Source: Leucobacter aridicollis
GTDB lineage: Bacteria > Actinomycetota > Actinomycetes > Actinomycetales > Microbacteriaceae
Reading direction: 5' to 3'
Length of the DNA stretch: 64,000 nt
Assembly: GCF_013409595.1 (NCBI RefSeq)
Contig: NZ_JACCBD010000001.1
Span: forward strand, 744,001-808,000
The notes under the pieces are model-generated. The model was given only the letters and a program-made list of their open reading frames with translations. It ran no database searches and was not told where the DNA came from. The position numbers and the translations under genes were made by a program. Positions 58,369 through 64,000 of this stretch are shown piece after piece; within the stretch, counting starts at the first letter, position 1, and each line of letters opens with the position of its first letter.

Positions 58369-59538
58369 CTAGAGCCGCTCGAGGATCGTGGCGTTCGCCA
58401 TGCCGCCACCCTCACACATCGTCTGCAGGCCGTAGCGGCCGCCCGTGTCCTTGAGCGTGTGTACGAGCGTCGTCATGAGGCGCGCGCCGCTCGCGCCGAG
58501 GGGATGGCCGAGCGCGATCGCGCCACCACGGACATTCACACGCGACAGGTCGGCGCCCGTCTCCTTTGCCCAGGCGAGCACGACCGGCGCGAAGGCCTCG
58601 CTGACCTCGAAGTTGTCGATGTCGGAGATCGAGAGGCCTGCGCGGGCGAGTACCTTTTCGGTCGCGGGCATGACCGCGGTGAGCATGTACAGCGGGTCGG
58701 CGCCGGCGACCGCGAAGCTGTGGACGCGGGCCAGCGGCGCGAGCCCCAGCTTCGCTGCCATGTCGCTTGTCGTCACCATGATCGCGGCGCTGCCGTCGCT
58801 GATCTGGCTCGCCGAGGCCGCGGTGACGTTCCATTCGATCTGCGGGAAGCGCGCCGCCATCTGTTCGTTGTAGAACGCCGGCTGCAGCGTCGCGAGCTTC
58901 TCGAGGGTGCTTCCCGTGCGAATGCCTTCATCATGGGTGAGCCCCGCCAGCGGCGCGAGCTCGGCGTCGAAAGCTCCGGCACGGGTCGCGGCATCGGCCT
59001 TGTCGTGCGAGCCGATCGCGAAGCCGTCCATCTCGCCTCGAGTGATGCCCCAGCGCGCGGCGATGAGCTCCGCGGAGTAGCCCTGGTCGATGAGGCCCTC
59101 AGGGTAGCGTTCGGCGAGCGCGACGCCGTCGATGTCGGCGGCACCAGCGACCGAGGCGCCCATCGGCACGCGGCTCATCGACTCGACGCCCGCGGCGATC
59201 GCGAAGTCGTAGGCGCCTGACATGACGCCCTGCGCTGCGAAGTGCACGGCCTGCTGGCTGCTGCCGCACTGCCTGTCGATCGAGGTGGCGGGAACGGAGT
59301 CGGGGAAGCCTGCGGCGAGCGCCGCCCGGCGCGTGATGTTGCCGCCCTGCTCGCCCACCTGGCTGACGACGCCGCCAATAACGTCGTCGACGAGGGCCGG
59401 GTCGACGCCCGTGCGTTCGACGAGCTCTCTGAGGGAGTGGGCGAGAAGATCGACGGGGTGGACGCCCGCGAGCGCGCCACCTGGGCGACCCTTGCCTACC
59501 GGCGTGCGTACGGCTTCGACGATGACTGCGTCTCTCAT
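58369..59538 (-). CDS. acetyl-CoA C-acyltransferase (thiolase)
   Basis: A 389-residue thiolase with catalytic Cys91 (DRQCGSSQQAVHFAAQG), His345 (ALGHPLGASGARL) and Cys375 (MCEGGGMANA). The N-terminal VEAVRTPVGKGRPGGAL is typical. It condenses or cleaves acyl-CoA in beta-oxidation. It lies 33 bases after the thioesterase gene on the same strand; the two suggest fatty-acid or steroid-side-chain degradation. Confidence 0.9.
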   Translation of the reverse strand: MRDAVIVEAVRTPVGKGRPGGALAGVHPVDLLAHSLRELVERTGVDPALVDDVIGGVVSQVGEQGGNITRRAALAAGFPDSVPATSIDRQCGSSQQAVHFAAQGVMSGAYDFAIAAGVESMSRVPMGASVAGAADIDGVALAERYPEGLIDQGYSAELIAARWGITRGEMDGFAIGSHDKADAATRAGAFDAELAPLAGLTHDEGIRTGSTLEKLATLQPAFYNEQMAARFPQIEWNVTAASASQISDGSAAIMVTTSDMAAKLGLAPLARVHSFAVAGADPLYMLTAVMPATEKVLARAGLSISDIDNFEVSEAFAPVVLAWAKETGADLSRVNVRGGAIALGHPLGASGARLMTTLVHTLKDTGGRYGLQTMCEGGGMANATILERL

Positions 59539-59571
59539 GTGCTGTCCTTTCAGCTGGCTACTGGGTTGAGC

Positions 59572-60435
59572 CTACGATGCTTGTGCCGGGCGCACTAGCC
59601 TGAGCTGGCGCGCCTCAGCGAGGTGGGTGAGGTCTTCGCCCCACACGTTGATGGTCTCCGTAATCCAGCCGCCGGCGGTCGCGATGGGGGTGCGGGCCTC
59701 GATGAGGACCCACGGCGACACGGCGCGCTCGCCACTGAAATGCGCCGACAGCTCGACCGTCGGGATCGGTTGCGGCGCCTGGAGGATCGCCGAGTACGAC
59801 GGGGCGAGCGCGTCGACGAGGAACAGTAGCCGGAGGTCGTCTGGGGGCAGGTCGTCCTCGGTGAGTCGCACCCAGGCGGTGAGGTTCGGATCGGTGCCGC
59901 CGGCGAACGGCCGGTTCGTTCCCGTGACGCGCAGCTCGTAGCTCTCGGCGACGGGCACGAACGAGGGCGGTGGGGTGAACAGGCTGCCCTCGTGCCACGC
60001 CGGCACTGCGGGCGCTGCCGGGCTGAGCGTTGGCGACGCGACGGGCGCGTCGCTGCCGAACAGCGCGGTGGCGCTCGCGAGCGCGGCAGGCGCCACGGGT
60101 GTGCTCGTCGCGCGTTCGCTGGGTTGCCCGGCCGGGCGCAGCTTTGCGCTGAAGGAGGCAGTGCTGCGGGTCTCGGCGTCGGCGGCGACGTCGACCGTGA
60201 ACGGCTCTCGGACCGCGCGATGCAGCCTGCCCGAGACGCTGCGGAGTGGTGCCCCGGTGGTACCGACGGTCTCGCGCATCGCGGCGACCATCGCTCCTAC
60301 GGCGAGCCCACCGTGGAGCCCGCCGAACCCCCACAGATGTCGGGGTGCCTCGCGCGTGGCGCCCGGGGGAGCGGTGAGGAAGTCGTTGATCGCGGAGCGT
60401 GGCGGCGCTGCAACTAGCTGGCTATGTTTATCCAT
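59572..60435 (-). CDS. acyl-CoA thioesterase-like, double hotdog
   Basis: A 287-residue protein: RHLWGFGGLHGGLAVGAMVAAM at the start and a TesB-like C-terminal half (AHFSGERAVSPWVLIEARTPIATAGGWITETINVWGEDLTHLAEARQLRLV). It is probably a type II acyl-CoA thioesterase or a related hotdog protein. It is divergent from an HxlR regulator 57 bases away and upstream of a thiolase, giving an acyl-CoA unit under HxlR control. Confidence 0.78.
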   Translation of the reverse strand: MDKHSQLVAAPPRSAINDFLTAPPGATREAPRHLWGFGGLHGGLAVGAMVAAMRETVGTTGAPLRSVSGRLHRAVREPFTVDVAADAETRSTASFSAKLRPAGQPSERATSTPVAPAALASATALFGSDAPVASPTLSPAAPAVPAWHEGSLFTPPPSFVPVAESYELRVTGTNRPFAGGTDPNLTAWVRLTEDDLPPDDLRLLFLVDALAPSYSAILQAPQPIPTVELSAHFSGERAVSPWVLIEARTPIATAGGWITETINVWGEDLTHLAEARQLRLVRPAQAS

Positions 60436-60460
60436 AGCTAGATCGTACGACGCTGGCTAT
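60434..60460. promoter_or_regulatory. candidate HxlR operator
   Basis: An imperfect inverted repeat, atagctag ... gctggctat, separated by about 10 bases, lies in the 57-base gap between the divergent thioesterase (60435) and HxlR (60493) genes. Assignment is positional. Confidence 0.35.
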
Positions 60461-60492
60461 CGTCTCCACAAGTCAGGTTGTAGCATTGACCC

Positions 60493-60990
60493 ATGTCCGT
60501 GAAACTCTCTGGCCCGCTCGCCGACCGATCCTCGTGGAGCACCGAGGAATGCTCGATCGGCAAAGCGATGGAAGCCGTGGGCTCGCGCACCGCGATGGTG
60601 CTGCTCCGCGAGGCGTTCTACGGCACCACCCGGTTCGACGACTTCGCCACCCGCGCGGGGGTGACCGACGCGGTCGCCGCCGCGCGCCTGAAGCAGCTCG
60701 TCGAGGTCGGTGTCCTCGAGAAGCGTCCGTATCGCGAGCCCGGGCAGCGCACCCGGCACGAGTACCTCCTCACCCAGATGGGGCGCGACCTGTTCCCGGC
60801 GGTGTTCGCGCTCATGCAGTGGGGCAACACACACCTGCAGGCGGCGGGCGGACCGCTCGCCCTCGTCGACAGCGAGACCGGCGAGCCCGTCACGGTCTCA
60901 GCGCGCACGGCGTCCGGTGAGGAAATCGCGCCGGAGGACATCTCCGTGCGGGTCAACCTCGATTGGCTCCGCCAGGCGCAGGTGCGCTGA
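60493..60990 (+). CDS. HxlR-family winged-helix regulator
   Basis: A 165-residue protein: ECSIGKAMEAVGSRTAMVLLREAFYGTTRFDDF at the start, the HxlR helix-turn-helix (LLREAFYGTTRFDDFATRAGV, VAAARLKQLVEVGVLEKRPY) and a C-terminal extension of about 50 residues. Many HxlR proteins have a redox Cys near the start (here Cys16). It probably regulates the divergent thioesterase/thiolase pair. Confidence 0.82.
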   Translation: MSVKLSGPLADRSSWSTEECSIGKAMEAVGSRTAMVLLREAFYGTTRFDDFATRAGVTDAVAAARLKQLVEVGVLEKRPYREPGQRTRHEYLLTQMGRDLFPAVFALMQWGNTHLQAAGGPLALVDSETGEPVTVSARTASGEEIAPEDISVRVNLDWLRQAQVR

Positions 60991-61080
60991 GTAGCGCCGC
61001 TGCAGCGGTCCACACAGTCCCAGCCTGCCCCCATCGACGCGCTGCTAGCGTGAGGAGGAATGTGAGGTGAGAAGGTGACG

Positions 61081-61515
61081 ATGCGAACGGAGACGCCCGG
61101 CGTGGCCCCGGTGTCGGCGCGCGGCGTGCTCTTCCTCGTCGCATTTGTTGCGTTCCTCGCGCTCTCGATCCTCGGGCCGCATATTCACGGCTCCGATTCG
61201 GCTCCGGCGGTTCCGACAGGCGGCTGGTCCGCCGCGACGGCACCCGAATCGCAGGTCGACGGTGACCGCCAGGTCGCCGTTGCGGCCGAGGGCTCCCCGG
61301 CCGCGGTGCCAGCCGACGACGGCGGGCAGGCGCTCGGGTTCGGCGCGGTGTGCGTTCTCGTGCTCATCGCCTCGATCGCGCTCCTCGCCGTGCGCGGTGC
61401 GCTGAGCTGGGCGTCGCAGCGCCGAGGAGCGCCGCTGTCGCTCGCCCCGCCCGGCGATATCCCGCGCGGAAGCAGCGTGCCGCGCGGCCTGCTGCTCTCG
61501 ATCAGCCGAACCTGA
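61081..61515 (+). CDS. small membrane protein, two TM segments
   Basis: A 144-residue protein with TM1 (GVLFLVAFVAFLALSILG), an Ala/Pro/Gly-rich extracytoplasmic loop beginning PHIHGSD, TM2 (GFGAVCVLVLIASIALLAV) and a basic C-terminal tail. I use ATG 61081; GTG 61075 (two residues longer) is possible. It precedes CtaG, a copper-related protein, so a copper- or oxidase-related role is conceivable. I do not recognise the family. Confidence 0.55.
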   Translation: MRTETPGVAPVSARGVLFLVAFVAFLALSILGPHIHGSDSAPAVPTGGWSAATAPESQVDGDRQVAVAAEGSPAAVPADDGGQALGFGAVCVLVLIASIALLAVRGALSWASQRRGAPLSLAPPGDIPRGSSVPRGLLLSISRT

Positions 61516-61661
61516 CCCTTCACGCTCGACGGGGCCGGGGTGCGACGCGCGCCCGCAGGATCCTGAGCGACCCCGCCCGCCGCTGCCTCACGTAGCGAGC
61601 CCCCGCGTCGCCCCTCACCGAATGCGCTCAGCCGCACCCACTGAGAAAGGCGCCCCGCCCA

Positions 61662-62621
61662 GTGAACCCCATTCCCGGTCTCGCATCGCGCTCGCTGCAG
61701 CTCTCCGACCTGCTCGTGCTCGACGTCACCCGTATCTCCCCGCTTGGCTGGCTCGCCGTCGGCTGCCTCATCGCCTATCTCGCGGGGGCAGTCTCGCTGT
61801 GGGTGCGCGGCAGGCGGTGGAGTGTGCTCGGCACGATATCGTTCGTGCTCGGCTGCGTCGCATGGTTCGCCGCGACAGGGCTCGCCGTCAACGATTATGC
61901 GAGCGACCTCATCACCGCCCTCGTCTTTCAGGTCATTACGCTGCTCGTCGCCGCGCCCCCGCTGCTGCTCATGGGGTCCCCGGGAAGGTTGCTGCTGCGC
62001 GCGACCCCGCACCGCGGCCTTGGTTGCCTCGTGCTGCGCGCCGCGATCGCGGCGCAGCGCTCCCGCGCCGCTCGGATCCTGCTCCATCCGATCGTCGCAA
62101 TCCTCGTCGCGATCGTCGCGCTGCCCGGCCTATTCTTTACCGACGCCATCAGCTGGATCATGGCGGCGCCCGGCGGCCACCAGGTGCTGCTCGCGCTCCT
62201 GCTCGCGTTCGGCGTCATCGGCGGCGCGCCGCTCTGGGCGCTCGACCCGCTGCCGCGCAAACCCTCGTTCGGGGTGCGGCTCGCCGGTGCGTTTCTGGAA
62301 CTGCAGATCCACGCCCTCTTCGGGCTCGTGCTCCTGCGGAGCGCCAGCGGAATGCTGAGCTGGTACGCGGCGGAGCCGGAGGGCTGGGGCATCAGCCGCG
62401 CGCTCGATCAGTCGCTCAGCGGCAGCCTCGTGTGGACGTACGGACAATTGCCGCTCATTGTCGTGCTCATCATCACCCTGTCGAAGTGGCGGCGGAGCGA
62501 CATGCGAGGCGCACGCCACCGGCAGCTCGCTGAAGATGAGGCCCTCGACGCATACAACGCATACCTTGCCCAGGCCGCCGACCCGGTCGCGTCTGGCACC
62601 ACCCGAAAGGACCCAGCATGA
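61662..62621 (+). CDS. ctaG: cytochrome c oxidase assembly protein, CtaG (caa3) family
   Basis: A 319-residue membrane protein with about seven hydrophobic segments and CtaG_caa3 features: LVFQVITLLVAAPPLLLMGSPGRLLLR, ELQIHALFGLVLLRS and WTYGQLPLIVVLIITLSKWRRSD. CtaG helps insert copper into the Cu-A or Cu-B sites of heme-copper oxidases. The start is GTG 61662. It overlaps the DsbA-like gene by ATGA. Confidence 0.85.
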   Translation: MNPIPGLASRSLQLSDLLVLDVTRISPLGWLAVGCLIAYLAGAVSLWVRGRRWSVLGTISFVLGCVAWFAATGLAVNDYASDLITALVFQVITLLVAAPPLLLMGSPGRLLLRATPHRGLGCLVLRAAIAAQRSRAARILLHPIVAILVAIVALPGLFFTDAISWIMAAPGGHQVLLALLLAFGVIGGAPLWALDPLPRKPSFGVRLAGAFLELQIHALFGLVLLRSASGMLSWYAAEPEGWGISRALDQSLSGSLVWTYGQLPLIVVLIITLSKWRRSDMRGARHRQLAEDEALDAYNAYLAQAADPVASGTTRKDPA

Positions 62622-63349
62622 CCGACACCACCAGGCCTCCCCAGCGAAAGCGCATGAGCACGTCGGCGAAGGCGGCGCTCATCACGATCCCGACGGTGAT
62701 CGTGGGGGTGATCATCCTCATCCTTGTGCTGTCGCTCGGCAAGTCTTCAGGGCAGCCGGCCGGCGACGCCTCGAACGCCGGTGGCCAGGCAGCCCCCGCG
62801 GCGAGTGCGCCCGTCGTCGCCGAGAACTCGCACGTGCTGTCTGACGCCGGGGCCGACGCTCCCACGATCGTCGAGTTCCTCGACTTTGAATGCGAGGCGT
62901 GCCGCTCCATCTATCCCGTGATGGAAGAGATGCGCGAGCAGTACGCAGGCAAGATGAACTTCGTCATCCGCTACTTCCCGATTCCCGGGCACCAGAACTC
63001 AATGACCTCGGCGCTCGCCGTCGAGGCCGCCGCGCAGCAGGGCAAGTTCGAAGAGATGTACACGAAGATGTTCGAGACGCAGGAAGAGTGGGGTGAGAAG
63101 CGCGAGTCCGAGGCGCCGCGTTTCCGCGGCTACGCCGAGCAGCTCGGGCTCGACATGGCGGCGTACGACGCCGCCGTGAAGGACCCCGCCACCCAGGAGC
63201 GCATCGAGTTCGACTTCGCTGCGGGCCAAGAGCTCGGCGTGAGCGGAACCCCGACGTTCTTCCTCGAGGGCGAGCTGTTCCAGCCCGAGTACGTCACTGA
63301 CATCACCGAGGCGTTCGACGCCGCCATCGCGGCGAAGCAGCAGCCCTAG
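62618..63349 (+). CDS. membrane-anchored DsbA-like thiol-disulfide oxidoreductase
   Basis: A 243-residue protein with a TM anchor (about 18-40), a disordered linker and a thioredoxin/DsbA domain: EFLDFECEACRSIY (Cys92, Cys95, a CEAC active site), a helical insertion and GTPTFFLEG carrying the cis-Pro. It probably reduces or oxidises extracytoplasmic thiols, for example of copper chaperones or oxidase subunits. It is co-translated with CtaG, supporting a role in oxidase maturation. Confidence 0.86.
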   Translation: MTDTTRPPQRKRMSTSAKAALITIPTVIVGVIILILVLSLGKSSGQPAGDASNAGGQAAPAASAPVVAENSHVLSDAGADAPTIVEFLDFECEACRSIYPVMEEMREQYAGKMNFVIRYFPIPGHQNSMTSALAVEAAAQQGKFEEMYTKMFETQEEWGEKRESEAPRFRGYAEQLGLDMAAYDAAVKDPATQERIEFDFAAGQELGVSGTPTFFLEGELFQPEYVTDITEAFDAAIAAKQQP

Positions 63350-63696
63350 GCCGGGTCGTATCGTTGGCTGAGCGCGGCGCCGATCCGCGCGAGATGGTCA
63401 CGCACTGACGGCGGGCTCGTAATTTCGAGCCACTCGACGAGACCGGCGAGGTGCCCCGCAATGCCATACTCGCTCGGTGCGTGGAAAGACACCGGGATGC
63501 GACCGTCGCTCGCGGCCGGTTCGACACGCAACGTTGTGCCAACTGCGGCTTGCAGAACGTTCAGGCCGCTCGGCGCGCACCGCGCGTGCACCTCAACGGT
63601 GGTGCGCCGCCGCTCAGCCTCATCCGCGAGGCCTCGCCACGTTGTTGCGAGGTCGAACGTCTCGGCGCGATGAACGGAGGCGTCGATTGCTGTCAC
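63346..63696 (-). pseudogene. WYL-domain regulator, C-terminal fragment
   Basis: About 116 residues from GTG 63696 (TAIDASVHRAETFDLATTWRG, then RTTVEVHARC, and ending LITSPP-like WLEITSPPSVRDHLARIGAALSQRYDPA) match the C-terminal part of a WYL-type regulator of the YafY/DeoR group. Its helix-turn-helix and most of the WYL domain are missing at the 5' side. The 5' end meets the truncated hydrolase gene at about 63694-63697, consistent with a deletion. No ribosome site is seen at 63696. Confidence 0.65.
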
Positions 63697-64000
63697 CCCC
63701 GAGAACATCACTGACTACGACATTGAACACCTCACGGGCGATCTCGCGGCGCTCCTCGATCACTTCGAGTACGCGAGCGCGACGTTTGTCGGGCACGACT
63801 GGGGCGCGTTCGTGGTGTGGAGCTTCACGCTGCTGCACCCTGAGCGGGTCGACAGATGGTACCGCAACCTCAACCGGAATTGGCAGCTGCTCGCCGACGC
63901 CGACCCCATCATTCAGCACCCCGCCCTCATGGTCTACGGGATGCGCGACGCGGTCGCCTGCTCGGAGAACCTGTCGAGCTTCGTTCCGAACGTCGAAGAA
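63674..64000 (+). pseudogene. epoxide-hydrolase-like alpha/beta hydrolase remnant, 5' and internal deletion
   Basis: From 63692 the frame reads VTPENITDYDIEHLTGDLAALLDHF, then FVGHDWGAFVVWSFTLLHPERV, the nucleophile region (Asp in GHDWGA) of epoxide-hydrolase-like enzymes. It then jumps to DRWYRNLNRNWQLL and ALMVYGMRDAV, which normally lie about 100 or more residues later, so most of the cap domain is missing. The N-terminal about 60 residues are also missing, with an in-frame stop at 63671. It continues past the window end. Confidence 0.7.

Overview
The window is about 69% G+C by eye. It carries many ATGA/GTGA stop-start overlaps, AAGGAG-type ribosome sites, GTG/TTG starts and gene families typical of Actinobacteria: gluABCD, the FdxA/FprA pair, SoxR, PucR regulators and NMT1-type thiamine-precursor transport. 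Two tandem copies of a small family that I associate with Microbacteriaceae (DUF7882) point to that family, perhaps a Leucobacter-like organism. This placement is inference. There is no phage, IS element, tRNA, rRNA or CRISPR array. The window reads as ordinary chromosome with several accessory clusters.

Layout. 0.1-4.9 kb: a DUF3556 membrane protein, a CrtI-like flavoprotein and a PucR regulator in one overlapping operon. 5.0-10.6 kb: a second PucR regulator divergent from a tiny ORF, a BrnQ-type amino-acid carrier, a D-amino-acid-dehydrogenase-like flavoprotein and an ornithine-cyclodeaminase-family enzyme, probably one amino-acid catabolic unit. 10.8-13.0 kb: a quinone-oxidoreductase-like enzyme, DUF1304 and a divergent TetR regulator. 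13.15-16.3 kb: a TPP riboswitch and a four-gene thiamine/HMP uptake operon. 16.3-24.6 kb: an ABC-F ATPase, a frame-broken FUSC transporter, CinA/PncC, the DUF7882 pair, a YbdK-like ligase, a small stress-type cluster (DJ-1/PfpI, SRPBCC, acidic and Cys-rich small proteins) and two small membrane proteins. 24.5-30.8 kb: a bile-acid-symporter-family protein, a resistance-type ABC-F gene with an upstream micro-ORF attenuator, an esterase, an FMN reductase and a hydrolase. 30.9-34 kb: a two-component system fused by overlap to an orphan TAXI binding lipoprotein. 34.1-37.6 kb: gluABCD. 37.6-41.1 kb: a TSUP permease and two CNNM/CorC-type CBS membrane proteins behind a structured leader with a micro-ORF.

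41.3-44.9 kb is a redox block: SoxR, a near-perfect SoxR box in a 19-bp-spaced promoter, ferredoxin, ferredoxin reductase, flavin reductase and superoxide dismutase. 45.7-51.0 kb has a NarL-type two-component system divergent from a DUF4956 / VTC-domain / carbohydrate-binding-lipoprotein operon, with a 38-bp palindrome in the shared promoter region. 51.1-53.0 kb encodes a sorted surface beta-propeller protein. 53.4-58.4 kb is a vancomycin-resistance-like operon order: VanY-type carboxypeptidase, alanine racemase, D-Ala ligase, response regulator, histidine kinase. 58.4-63.3 kb holds a thiolase, a thioesterase, an HxlR regulator, a small membrane protein, CtaG and a DsbA-like thiol oxidoreductase. 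The window ends in two pseudogene remnants (a WYL regulator and an epoxide-hydrolase-like enzyme) joined at what looks like a single deletion junction.

Regulation recurs as a theme. Two transcripts (ABC-F, CNNM) appear to start exactly at the ATG of a leader micro-ORF, six bases after a -10 hexamer. One pair of long palindromes, identical in loop and nearly identical in arms, sits at two convergent gene ends, and a third unrelated palindrome with the same loop length sits at another.
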